Part shown: piece by piece, positions 27,988 to 36,471 of the stretch
Layout: every line of letters starts with the position of its first letter
Position numbering within the stretch: position 1 is the stretch's first letter
Source: JAGVSV01 sp050952845
GTDB taxonomy: Bacteria > Bacillota > Clostridia > Christensenellales > Aristaeellaceae
Assembly: GCA_050952845.1 (NCBI GenBank)
Contig: JBMNLP010000001.1
Location: forward strand, 2,914,001 to 2,978,000
DNA: 64,000 bases
Reading direction: 5' to 3'
Made by a program: the position numbers and the translations under genes
The notes under the pieces: model-generated
What the model saw: the letters and a program-made list of their open reading frames with translations, nothing else
Told to the model about the DNA's origin: nothing
Databases searched by the model: none

Positions 27988-28017
27988 TTTATAGCACAAA
28001 ACGCTGAATTGAGTAAA
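27988..28017 (-). promoter_or_regulatory. Sigma-A promoter for the PHP-glycosidase unit
   Basis: Minus strand: TTTACT (28012-28017), 18 bases, TATAAA (27988-27993). It lies about 60-65 bases upstream of the PHP start. Confidence 0.55.
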
Positions 28018-28152
28018 GAGAATTGCGTTTATTGCTATGCGGTTGCGGAAATTGATCGTGGTTTTAAACATGTCATGTTAAAGAGATGATACCTTTTATA
28101 TCATGTTTGAATACTTCTAAAATATGGTTAAGATGTTCAAGACAATCGCCGT

Positions 28153-28181
28153 TTTACAAATCTGAACAACAATGTTATAGT
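28153..28181 (+). promoter_or_regulatory. Sigma-A promoter for ABC importer 2
   Basis: TTTACA (28153-28158), 17 bases, TATAGT (28176-28181). The leader to the binding-protein ATG is about 120 bases. It contains a 7-bp hairpin CTCTTCC/GGAAGAG (about 28256-28280) a short way before the AAGGAGG site. Confidence 0.6.
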
Positions 28182-28307
28182 ATAAAGTAATACGATGTGT
28201 ACTATGTGCAGCCAATGTTTCCCATAAGGCAGCATAACCATCGTACGTTCAACCACTCTTCCAGTTACTGTTCGGAAGAGACGAGATAATGTTAAGGAGG
28301 AATTCCC

Positions 28308-29882
28308 ATGACGAAACCAAGAAAACTGACGGCAATCCTATTGTCTGCGCTAATGCTCTTTGCAATGATGAGTAGTATCGCAGCCGAAGAAAAACAAACC
28401 ATCCGCATCAACATGCAGGCAGGTCAAGGGGTGGAGGCAGCCTGGAAAGCCGTTAAGGAAGGCTATGAGGCACTGCACCCCAACGTGGAGGTATTAATTG
28501 ACCTCAAGCCCAGCGACGGCTATGCAGACTGGGTAAAAGCACAGTTTGCCAGCGATGAAACAGAAGCCGATCTCATCGCCATCAACCTGGTTGGACCTGC
28601 CATAGAGGCTTCCAAAGGCTTGAATCTCTTCGAGTATGCTTATGATATCAGTCCCTATACAGAATTAGAGTGGCATGAGCAAATCAACTTCCCCATGCAA
28701 ACACGAAACATGGCATTGGGCACATGGACATCACTGAGCCTGCAATCGGTACAGGTTCTCTGGTGCTATAACAGCGATATATTTAATGAAGTAGGTGTTA
28801 CGCCGCCCAAAACCTGGGCTGAGTTCCTTGATGTTTGCGAAAAGATCGAGGCAGCCGGCTATCAGGCGCTGGCTGTGGCAGGTGATTTTGACAGTTTCTG
28901 GGCCGGACAAATGGGCTGGCTGTTTCAGAATTACGTTGACCAAACTACCCGGGATCAGATCCAGCTTATCCGCGCCCAGGAAGGCGACTATTGTTGGGAT
29001 GATGAAATCGATCCATACTTTGTATACGATTTGAACGACCCCTGGATGGATGATGCCACCAAGGTAAACCAAAACCCGCTGCGCTATTGGAAAGCTTTCC
29101 GGGATGGGGAAATCCGGGCTGACAGCGCCGGCATCAAAAAAGTGACGGAAAACTTATCGCTGATGTTTCCCAAATACGCAGGCGGCGATGCTTTCTATGG
29201 AACAGATGGCGGTGGCGCTTTGACCATGTTCATGCAGGGTAAGGCAGCCATTTTGCTTGATGGTGGCTGGCGTTTAACATCTTTCAAGCGCGATATGGAT
29301 GACCTCAAAGCCGGCAAGGAGATCATGAGCAACAATGAGGTCATTGCTGATGCAAAGATTTTTGAAATGGGCACGTTCAACATGCCTTCCATGGAAGGTG
29401 AGGAGTTCCTGGCGCCTGCGCGAACCATTGAAGTGGCGGTAGGCTTTATCGGTGCGGCCAAAAAGGACAAAGCACATGATGATCTCATCGTTGATTTCCT
29501 GATGTATTATACATCTCCAGATGGCTACGGGCGTTACCTGGCTGCCGGCATCGCGGACGGTATGTCCATCAACGGGCCGGCATTGGTCCACGGCGTACAG
29601 CTTCCCGACGAAATTGCTACACTGTTCGATGGCTTAAGCTTCATCGGCAATGCCCAGAAAGGATTTGGTCAAGCATTGGCCCGCGGCATTGCGGACAACC
29701 AGGAAGCGCTGCGCGCATGGTACGGCTATACCATGGACTATATGAATGGAAAAATATCCATTGATACATGGGGCGAAATGCACCAGGAAAACCAGATGGC
29801 TCACTTCGACGATGCACTCATTGCAGCAAGAGCCAATCCGCAAGACCTGGACAACCCACAAAATGCACCAACCGGACAGTAA
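28308..29882 (+). CDS. Extracellular sugar-binding protein of ABC importer 2
   Basis: A 524-residue protein with AAGGAGG before the ATG. The signal peptide (to about residue 26, ending SSIAAEE) lacks a lipobox Cys, so a secreted or peptidase-I-cleaved form is likely. The mature region has family-1 solute-binding features: 'GVEAAWKAVKEGYEALHPNVEVLIDLKPSDGYADWVKAQFAS' in the first lobe and 'ILLDGGWRLTSF' in the second. It is unlike binding protein 1 and is more ChvE/MalE-type in layout. It should serve the propeller-permease and partner permease downstream. Confidence 0.88.
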   Translation: MTKPRKLTAILLSALMLFAMMSSIAAEEKQTIRINMQAGQGVEAAWKAVKEGYEALHPNVEVLIDLKPSDGYADWVKAQFASDETEADLIAINLVGPAIEASKGLNLFEYAYDISPYTELEWHEQINFPMQTRNMALGTWTSLSLQSVQVLWCYNSDIFNEVGVTPPKTWAEFLDVCEKIEAAGYQALAVAGDFDSFWAGQMGWLFQNYVDQTTRDQIQLIRAQEGDYCWDDEIDPYFVYDLNDPWMDDATKVNQNPLRYWKAFRDGEIRADSAGIKKVTENLSLMFPKYAGGDAFYGTDGGGALTMFMQGKAAILLDGGWRLTSFKRDMDDLKAGKEIMSNNEVIADAKIFEMGTFNMPSMEGEEFLAPARTIEVAVGFIGAAKKDKAHDDLIVDFLMYYTSPDGYGRYLAAGIADGMSINGPALVHGVQLPDEIATLFDGLSFIGNAQKGFGQALARGIADNQEALRAWYGYTMDYMNGKISIDTWGEMHQENQMAHFDDALIAARANPQDLDNPQNAPTGQ

Positions 29883-29904
29883 CCACATTTCATCAAATAT
29901 CGAT

Positions 29905-29930
29905 GCCCGGAACTCGTGAGAGTTCCGGGC
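29905..29930 (+). promoter_or_regulatory. Strong hairpin between binding-protein and permease genes
   Basis: GCCCGGAACTC (29905-29915) and GAGTTCCGGGC (29920-29930) form a perfect 11-bp stem with a 4-base loop, 23 bases after the stop. No U-run follows directly, so partial termination or 3'-end protection of the binding-protein mRNA is more likely than full termination. The rest of the 232-base gap holds no gene. Confidence 0.65.
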
Positions 29931-30114
29931 GGTTGATACATCGGTTTTTAGGATGTTAATAAACACCTCTTTTATATAGTGAAGCAAGTTTTCTGTCTTC
30001 TTTCTGCCTTAATATCATGGTTGATGCAAATTGGCATGGATACAGGCTTGTCCGAAACTTAATGGCAGAAGAAAACACTTTACATGATCAGCCGATGTTC
30101 GGAGGCATTTTCAC

Positions 30115-32112
30115 ATGATTGAAAAAAAACGCAGGCATTATGGATCCATGAAGCTAAGCAAAGGCTGGCTGGTTGTGTCCGTAGTGTTGCTGCTTCTTGT
30201 ATTTGCATGCGCGTCCCTTTGGTTTGTCTCTGCCGGCTGGCTCGATATCCTGACACCGGCTCCTTATGGCAACGAGTTGCAGAACAGCCGGGTTATTTTT
30301 TCACATGATTTGAACATGGTGTTTTTAGGTACCTATCAAAATGAGGTAACCGCTGTCGATACAAATGGCACTGCTATCTGGTCTTACCAGACGACAAGCT
30401 CCATTGAAGGCATGGCTTATGACAAAACACGAAGCCTGTTGATCGCAGGTGTTCAGGGGCGGATGATCGCTGTGCTTGACGCCCGCACAGGCTCCGAATT
30501 GCACGTAATCCAGACGCCTGGCCGCCTCTTTGCACTAGACTATGATGAAATCAACGGACAGATTCTGGCATCTACTCCAATGAATGCAGCCAAAGGCATG
30601 ATCTGTCTGTATACCGTAGAAGGCGAGGAGTTACTGCGCGTGAACAGTCGTCCGGCACGTGGCTGCGCTTTTGCGCCTGACGGAACGATCGTATACGGTG
30701 ATGCCCGGTCCAACATTGTCAAAATGGACCGTGAAGGCCATGAAATTGCGTCCGCGCGCGGAGATACAGAAATATACGCCATTGATGTTGTATGGGATAC
30801 AGGAGATATCCTTGCTATAACAGATGGCGGCATGTTGCTGTGTCTGGACAGTAATCTGCAGGAGCGCTTTACCACAAAGATCGCAGGCAACGGCCGCACC
30901 GTTGCAGCTACACATGATGGCCACATCATCGGCGCAGGCACACGTGAAGGCGATGTGTACCTATTGGATGCCGAGGGGGTACCGCGATTTACAACGCGAT
31001 TAACCAGCGCTATATCGCAGATCGTCATAAATGACGACCAGAGCTTTGTCGTGCCGCTCAGCAAGGAACTGTATTTTCTTGATATCAGCGCCGCGGAATC
31101 CCTTGGCATCCGCTCCGCTGTGCATCGCTTGGCGCCTGAGCTGTTAGCCGTATTCAGCGTGCTTTTAATCATATCGTTGCTGTTGACTTTCGGTTCCAGC
31201 CGTTCAAGGTTTATCGCCTTTTTTGTCTCCCTGAGCAGGCACAGGACAGCCTATCTTCTGTTGCTTCCTTCATTTGCGCTGATCATCGTGTTCAACTACT
31301 TTCCTGTAGTTCAAGCATTCTATTATGCCTTTACAGACTGGAACCAAATGCAGACAACCATGCGCGATGTAAAGTTTATTGGCTTTGACAATTTTGTCAA
31401 AATGGTTCGGGAAGGATATTTTATACTGGGCGTTAAGAACATGGTTATTATGATGATGTTCAATTTCTTAAAACTGGTGGTGCCGCTAACGATAGCTGAG
31501 ATGATTTTTTCAATGAGTAGCCCTAAAAGGAAATACTGGTTCCGTTTTCTGCTCGTGCTGCCCATGGTTGTTCCATCCGTTGTGTCCACCTTGATGTGGA
31601 AGAACATCTATGATCCGACAATTGGGCTAATTAACAACCTATTGGCTGCTTTCGGGCGGGAAGACTTGATGCGGTCATGGCTGGGAAGCGAATCCACTGC
31701 GCTTGGGTCGATTATATTTATGGGGTTCCCGTGGGTCAACAGCTTTGCTTTCCTGGTATTTTATGGCGGACTAATTGGTATACCAGGCGATTTGTTTGAA
31801 GCGGCACGGGTAGATGGCTCCAACCCCTTTTGGAACTTTACACACATTCATCTGCCGCTCATTTCACCGCAAATCAAAATGATTTTTATACTCACATTTA
31901 TTAATTCCATACAAGATTACGGCGGCGTGCTGTTGTTAACCGGCGGTGGCCCGGGATATGCAACCTATGTGCCTGGCTACGAGCTATACCTTAACGCACA
32001 GCGATTGGGGCAGTATGGGTATGCTTGCGCACTGGGTGTTGTGATGTTTGTTGTCATTCTTGCAGGCACGATACTGAACCTGCGCATCAAGACTGAGGAA
32101 GCCCTGGGATAA
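30115..32112 (+). CDS. Fusion: extracytoplasmic PQQ/WD40-like beta-propeller plus MalF-type ABC permease
   Basis: One continuous 665-residue frame. A basic N-terminus and membrane helix (17-40) are followed by about 285 residues of repeated beta-blade sequence (50-335; 'VTAVDTNGTAIWSYQTTSSIEG', 'MIAVLDARTGSELHVIQTPG', 'VYLLDAEGVPRFTTRL'), typical of PQQ-like/WD40 propellers. A second helix (343-360) leads to a normal MalF-like permease (375-660) with its EAA loop 'FEAARVDGSNPFWNFTHIHLP' (561-581). The topology places the propeller outside the cell beside the binding protein. It may sense or bind ligand, or dock the binding protein. GGAGG precedes the ATG. Confidence 0.85.
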   Translation: MIEKKRRHYGSMKLSKGWLVVSVVLLLLVFACASLWFVSAGWLDILTPAPYGNELQNSRVIFSHDLNMVFLGTYQNEVTAVDTNGTAIWSYQTTSSIEGMAYDKTRSLLIAGVQGRMIAVLDARTGSELHVIQTPGRLFALDYDEINGQILASTPMNAAKGMICLYTVEGEELLRVNSRPARGCAFAPDGTIVYGDARSNIVKMDREGHEIASARGDTEIYAIDVVWDTGDILAITDGGMLLCLDSNLQERFTTKIAGNGRTVAATHDGHIIGAGTREGDVYLLDAEGVPRFTTRLTSAISQIVINDDQSFVVPLSKELYFLDISAAESLGIRSAVHRLAPELLAVFSVLLIISLLLTFGSSRSRFIAFFVSLSRHRTAYLLLLPSFALIIVFNYFPVVQAFYYAFTDWNQMQTTMRDVKFIGFDNFVKMVREGYFILGVKNMVIMMMFNFLKLVVPLTIAEMIFSMSSPKRKYWFRFLLVLPMVVPSVVSTLMWKNIYDPTIGLINNLLAAFGREDLMRSWLGSESTALGSIIFMGFPWVNSFAFLVFYGGLIGIPGDLFEAARVDGSNPFWNFTHIHLPLISPQIKMIFILTFINSIQDYGGVLLLTGGGPGYATYVPGYELYLNAQRLGQYGYACALGVVMFVVILAGTILNLRIKTEEALG

Positions 32113-32122
32113 GGAGAAAACC

Positions 32123-32965
32123 ATGATCATATCAAAAAAACGATTGAAGCAAGCGGCGTTTCAAACCATCATCACATTGATGGTGATGCTGATTATATTA
32201 TTGGCTTTCGTTCCGGTGTTCCTGATGCTTTTTCTCTCATTGAAGCTCAATTACCAGATCATGCTGGATTTTTGGGCTTTACCCATTCCCCCCGCCTGGA
32301 GCAACTATCAAACAGCATGGAGCCAATTGATCCGCAATATGATCAACTCGTTGATCACAGTGTCTGTGGGAACCCTGCTAACTGTCGCCCTTTCATCAAC
32401 ATCGGGCTATGTATTTGCCAGGCTTGATTTCCCAATGAAAAACTTTCTGTTTATGGCGATGATGGCCCTGATGATGATCCCCGGCGTACTGACTTTAACG
32501 CCTGCTTTCAAACTGATGCAACGGCTTCGTCTGACCGACACATGGTTTGCATTGTGGTTTCCATGGGCTAGTGGCGGACAGATTATGGGCATGTATTTGT
32601 GCAGGACTTTCATATCGGAACAGCCCGCGGCATTGTTTGAGTCAGCGAGAATCGACGGTGCAACGGAGTTTCAAGCATACTACAAAATCGCCTTGCCATT
32701 ATCAAAGCCTATTCTCGCAACGCTAGCCGTAATGAACTTAATTGGTTTCTACAATGATTTCATATGGCCGCTTCTGGTAATCAGCGACAACAGACGACAG
32801 GTAATTTCGGTAGCCATCCGCGTATTTCAGACAACCCATCAGGCAACCAATTATGGCGCAATGATCGCCGGGTTCGCCATTGCGATCGTTCCGCTGCTTC
32901 TGATGTTTATGGCAAGCTCACGGCTATATATCGAAGGCATCACTTCGGGTGCTGTAAAGGCATAA
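32123..32965 (+). CDS. Sugar ABC transporter permease, MalG type
   Basis: A 280-residue permease with six membrane helices, the EAA loop 'ESARIDGATEFQAYYKIALPLSKP' and the usual 'LSLKLNYQIMLDFWALP' after helix 1. AAGGAGA precedes the ATG, 10 bases after the propeller-permease stop. It is the heterodimer partner of that protein. No ATPase gene is present, so a shared MsmX/UgpC-like ATPase elsewhere is needed. Confidence 0.9.
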   Translation: MIISKKRLKQAAFQTIITLMVMLIILLAFVPVFLMLFLSLKLNYQIMLDFWALPIPPAWSNYQTAWSQLIRNMINSLITVSVGTLLTVALSSTSGYVFARLDFPMKNFLFMAMMALMMIPGVLTLTPAFKLMQRLRLTDTWFALWFPWASGGQIMGMYLCRTFISEQPAALFESARIDGATEFQAYYKIALPLSKPILATLAVMNLIGFYNDFIWPLLVISDNRRQVISVAIRVFQTTHQATNYGAMIAGFAIAIVPLLLMFMASSRLYIEGITSGAVKA

Positions 32966-33172
32966 GCCAGGTACCAGCGGCATTAGCTATGATTCACTAT
33001 GTTTGTACAGTTATCCCTATCCTATGCAACTTCTGAATCAGCTTTTGAAGTGATTTTATTTTTGCAGCAATTTATTGCCATTAAAGCTACTTAATAAAGG
33101 TATAGTATGTATAATATTATTGTGTTGGAATCATCGCAACATGACCAATGACATTTAGGAGAGTTTCGTATC
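32966..33172. other. Intergenic gap with possible promoter
   Basis: About 205 AT-rich bases. TATAGT (33101-33106) and TATAAT (33110-33115) are present before the FAD oxidoreductase, but no -35 box at ideal spacing was found (TTGCCA at 33075-33080 is 20 bases from TATAGT). Confidence 0.35.
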
Positions 33173-34456
33173 ATGAGCAAAACTATAAAGGAGCAACTGT
33201 CTACACCCATCATGGGCGAATATGATGTGATCATTGTCGGCGCTGGTCCTGCGGGTGTAGGTGCGGCATTATCCGCATCTCGAAACGGTATGCGTACCCT
33301 ATTGATTGAAAAATTCTCTTGCCTTGGAGGTATGTGGATTTCCGGATTGGTGAACCCACTTTTTGACTATGAAAACAAAGGTGGTATTGTCCAAGAAATT
33401 GTCGATCATATAAATGCAGCTGGAATGAATTCCAACAGTGGTACGATGTATACTTTCGATATGGAATATATGAAATTGCTTCTTGACCGTCTTGTGATTA
33501 AAGCCGGGGTTGATGTTTTGCTACACACTTTATTTGCGCATCCCATCATGGAAGGCGAAACAATCATTGGCATCATCATAGAAAACAAAGGCGGGCGTTC
33601 AGCCTATATGGCAAAAAGGATCATTGATTGCACCGGGGATGGCGATGTAGCAGCACGAGCGGGTGCACCTTTCAAAGTGGGGCGTGAAATTGATGGTGCG
33701 TGCCAGCCTATGACGCTTATGTACAAAATTAGCCATATGGATTATGTACAACGGGCAGATAATCCATATAAGACAAAAACTGATTTATATCACTTAATGC
33801 TGCAAGGAGTTGAGAGAGCAGGTATCAAGGATTATCAATTCAACTTTGAACGGCCTTGGCTACTCAAATTACCTGGACGTCATACCGGCGTAATGCAAAT
33901 GACTCACGTCCGTGATCTCTCTGCATTAAACCCCATTGAATTAACAAAGGCTGAAATGGAAGGCAGAGAGCTTGTTTGGCAAGCAATAGATTTCTTAAAA
34001 AAGTATGTTCAAGAGTTCCATTATGTTCAGCTTGATCAAACCGCAGCAATGATAGGTGTGCGCGAAAGCAGGAGAATAACCGGTGAGTACGAGTTAACCA
34101 TTGAGGACATGAGAGCTGGGCGTCGGTTTGATGATGGATTTGCAACATGTACTTTCGGTATTGATATACATCAACCTGACGGCAAAACACAAGAAAAAAC
34201 CGAACCTATTAAACCATATCAATTGCCCTATCGTTCGTTAGTCCCACTAAAAATTGAAAATCTATTAACTGCAGGAAGATGTATATCAGGCAGCTTTGAA
34301 GCGCATGCATCTTATCGAGTAACAGGCGATTGTGTTGCAATGGGGCAAGCTGCAGGAACTGCAGCTGCAATATCAATCAAAACGAATGTCACACCCAGAA
34401 AACTTGATGGTAGCAAAGTTGCAGAGCAAATGGAGAAAGACGGAGCTCGTCTATAA
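33173..34456 (+). CDS. FAD-dependent oxidoreductase (FAD_oxidored family)
   Basis: A 427-residue protein with the FAD dinucleotide-binding motif GAGPAGVGAA near residue 24-33, 'LLIEKFSCLGGMW', 'IIDCTGDGDVAARAGAPF', and a C-terminal 'LLTAGRCISGSFEAHASYRVTGDCVAMGQAAGTAAAIS'. These are hallmarks of the FAD-dependent oxidoreductases often found in glycan and sugar-use loci of gut bacteria. GGAGAG precedes the ATG. The substrate is unknown; oxidation of a sugar hydroxyl or a glycoside before cleavage is one possibility. The gene is visibly AT-rich compared with the following pfkA. Confidence 0.8.
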   Translation: MSKTIKEQLSTPIMGEYDVIIVGAGPAGVGAALSASRNGMRTLLIEKFSCLGGMWISGLVNPLFDYENKGGIVQEIVDHINAAGMNSNSGTMYTFDMEYMKLLLDRLVIKAGVDVLLHTLFAHPIMEGETIIGIIIENKGGRSAYMAKRIIDCTGDGDVAARAGAPFKVGREIDGACQPMTLMYKISHMDYVQRADNPYKTKTDLYHLMLQGVERAGIKDYQFNFERPWLLKLPGRHTGVMQMTHVRDLSALNPIELTKAEMEGRELVWQAIDFLKKYVQEFHYVQLDQTAAMIGVRESRRITGEYELTIEDMRAGRRFDDGFATCTFGIDIHQPDGKTQEKTEPIKPYQLPYRSLVPLKIENLLTAGRCISGSFEAHASYRVTGDCVAMGQAAGTAAAISIKTNVTPRKLDGSKVAEQMEKDGARL

Positions 34457-34558
34457 TTCAATGGCAATGCACTGGCGCATGGCAATCAATACCTCAAGGT
34501 GTTATACTGTGCTGAGCGGCGGGCAGCACAATATGGCGCGCCGGCATGGAGGAACGGG

Positions 34559-35608
34559 ATGCATAAAATCGCAGTGTTGACCAGCGGTGGGGACAGCCCC
34601 GGTATGAACGCCGCCGTGATGAGCATTGCGCGCTGCGCAAGCATCATGAACATGCAGCTGATCGGCATCCGGCGCGGTTTCAACGGCTTGATCGGTCTGT
34701 CACCTGACCCACGGGATGATCTGACCGAGCTGACACTGGAAACGGTGCTGGACATCGCCGACCTGCCCGGCACCTACCTGCGCACCGCCCGGTGCCCGGA
34801 GTTTATGGACCCCGCCATACAGAAAAAAGCGGCGCAGCTGCTGAACAGCCTGGACATCGGCGGTCTGGTTGTCATCGGCGGCGACGGGTCGTTCCGAGGC
34901 GCCCAGGCGCTCAGCGCGCTGGGCATCCCCTGCATCGGCATCCCCGGCACCATCGACAACGATCTGGGCTACACCGATACCTCGCTGGGCTTTGACACCG
35001 CTGTCAACGTCTGCATGGAAGCCGTGCGCGCCATCCGCGCCACCTCACGTTCCCACGACCGACCGGCCATTGTCGAAGTCATGGGCCGCAACTGCGGCAG
35101 CATCGCGCTGACCACGGCGTTGTCCACCGGCTCGGAAATCGTCATCGTGCCCGAGACTGAGGGCTGGGATATCATGAATATCGCCAAACGCCTGCGCTTT
35201 TTGATGGACAGCGGCAACACCCGCGCCAGCATCATCGTCGCCGAAGGCGCGTACCAAACCATGGCGCCGTTTGATACATATGGCTACCTGAAGGACTTTA
35301 CGCCCAAGGTGTTTGAAGGTCAGCCCATGGACGCCTTCCTGATGGCCCGCGTGCTGCGCCGCGCTACCGGCGCCCAGGTGCGCGCCAACGTCATCGGCTA
35401 CACCCAGCGCGGCCACCAGCCCACCGCCAAAGACGCCGCCTTTGCATTTGAAGCCGGCGTCATGGCTGTCAGCTTGCTCAAAAGCGGCAAAACCAACCGC
35501 GTCATCGGCACCCGCAACGGACATGTGGTCCATATGGACATCGATGAAGCCATCACCATCAAGCCGGAGTTTAACCGGCGGATGTATAACATGGTGAATG
35601 CTCTATAA
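34559..35608 (+). CDS. pfkA: ATP-dependent 6-phosphofructokinase
   Basis: A 349-residue protein. The ATG at 34559 has GGAGGAA upstream and gives the conserved start 'KIAVLTSGGDSPGMNAAV'. Other motifs are 'GGDGSFRGA' (107-115; Gly at the position that is Asp in PPi-dependent enzymes, so ATP is the donor), 'PGTIDND' and 'EVMGRNCGSIAL'. It phosphorylates fructose 6-phosphate in glycolysis. It is slightly longer than the usual 320 residues. TATACT at 34503-34508 is a possible -10 box. Base composition is markedly GC-richer than the upstream accessory block. Confidence 0.95.
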   Translation: MHKIAVLTSGGDSPGMNAAVMSIARCASIMNMQLIGIRRGFNGLIGLSPDPRDDLTELTLETVLDIADLPGTYLRTARCPEFMDPAIQKKAAQLLNSLDIGGLVVIGGDGSFRGAQALSALGIPCIGIPGTIDNDLGYTDTSLGFDTAVNVCMEAVRAIRATSRSHDRPAIVEVMGRNCGSIALTTALSTGSEIVIVPETEGWDIMNIAKRLRFLMDSGNTRASIIVAEGAYQTMAPFDTYGYLKDFTPKVFEGQPMDAFLMARVLRRATGAQVRANVIGYTQRGHQPTAKDAAFAFEAGVMAVSLLKSGKTNRVIGTRNGHVVHMDIDEAITIKPEFNRRMYNMVNAL

Positions 35609-35610
35609 AT

Positions 35611-36087
35611 TTATAATATTCTCAGCTGCACTGCGCCGCGGGCAGCTAACAGGCGGTCCTTGTGCCGCCGGTGCATGATGTAGCAATAGCCGTATTCCCG
35701 CATGCCGTTGGCGCGATACACCCGGTATTTCTTCAGCTTATATATGCTTTTCTCACCCAGTATGGGAAAATCCTCCGCCAATAGCTGCACAAGCAGCCGC
35801 ACCACCGCGGTGTTTCGCTTGCCGTTGCCATTGTGCTTAAAATCGTAGTTCAACAGCGTGTGCGCCGGGCTGACCGACGTCACCGTCACGCCGCTTACCT
35901 CCACACGCACCTGGTCGATGTCGTAGTCGCCCAGGGCGCACAGCTTTTTATATAACCTGATATACAGCGCGCCGGCGCGTAATTCGCGCATCATGCGGCT
36001 GTCCCTTTCACGTATATGCTGGCAATACAACAGCATCCCAATTGACGTCAGGCAAGCAGCTATGATGAATATAGCCAAAGAATTCAT
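35611..36087 (-). CDS. Small membrane-anchored protein of unknown function
   Basis: A 158-residue protein starting MNSLAIFIIAACLTSIGMLLY, a single N-terminal membrane helix. A basic soluble domain with many Arg, Lys and Tyr follows ('RLYKKLCALGDYDIDQV', 'YKLKKYRVYRANGMREYGYCYIMHRRHK'). GGAGGG lies 11 bases before the ATG. It ends 2 bases from the pfkA stop (convergent). No family was recognised. Confidence 0.6.
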   Translation of the reverse strand: MNSLAIFIIAACLTSIGMLLYCQHIRERDSRMMRELRAGALYIRLYKKLCALGDYDIDQVRVEVSGVTVTSVSPAHTLLNYDFKHNGNGKRNTAVVRLLVQLLAEDFPILGEKSIYKLKKYRVYRANGMREYGYCYIMHRRHKDRLLAARGAVQLRIL

Positions 36088-36200
36088 GCTTCGCTTTGCC
36101 CTCCAAACACAATATATGGTGCATTGTAGCAAACATATCTACAAAACGCAATATGTTTTTGAAAAAATATGCAAATATTTTCGGTTTTTGCCAAAACTTA

Positions 36201-36228
36201 TCTGCCAAAGGATTTCTGCCAAAGGATT
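36201..36228. repeat. Tandem 14-bp direct repeat
   Basis: TCTGCCAAAGGATT occurs twice in a row (36201-36214 and 36215-36228), just before a GC-rich hairpin. Confidence 0.7.
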
Positions 36229-36239
36229 TTACACAGAAA

Positions 36240-36266
36240 ACGCCGGGAGGATGATCCCCCCGGCGT
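36240..36266 (-). terminator. Terminator-like hairpin for the nucleoside phosphorylase transcript
   Basis: ACGCCGGGAGG (36240-36250) pairs with CCCCCCGGCGT (36256-36266) with one mismatch. On the minus strand it is followed by TTTTCTG. It lies downstream of the leftward nucleoside phosphorylase gene, beyond repeat copy R2. Confidence 0.55.
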
Positions 36267-36274
36267 CAGTAATT

Positions 36275-36439
36275 TTAGAGCAAATTACGCAATCGTGGCG
36301 CACAAAGCAACGCAGGATTTTTGTCTCTGGCAAGGAGCGTGAATGCAGGCGTAGCAGCGCTACGACAAATGAACAGCGACACAGCCAGAGGCAAAAAGAC
36401 AAGTCTGCAACTGCGACATGATAAGTTAATTTGCTCTAA
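36275..36439. repeat. Dispersed inverted-repeat element, copy R2 (most complete)
   Basis: 165 bp bounded by perfect 13-bp terminal inverted repeats TTAGAGCAAATTA / TAATTTGCTCTAA. The inner arms are also imperfectly complementary (ATCGTGGCGCACAAAG... against CTGCGACATGATAAG, and TTTTTGTCTCTGGC against CCAGAGGCAAAAAGAC). The centre holds GTAGC-agc-GCTAC. The whole unit could fold into one long hairpin. No ORF of note. It lies between two leftward genes. Confidence 0.8.
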
Positions 36440-36471
36440 GCCAACGGTTTGAAAATCAGTATAACCAGGCT

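Noticed and set aside
34559..35608. PPi-dependent phosphofructokinase
   Set aside because: The motif is GGDGS, not GGDD, which indicates ATP as donor.
36275..36439. Repeat R2 as an integron attC site or tRNA-like structure
   Set aside because: No RYYYAAC/GTTRRRY core sites and no cloverleaf; dispersed inverted-repeat element fits better.
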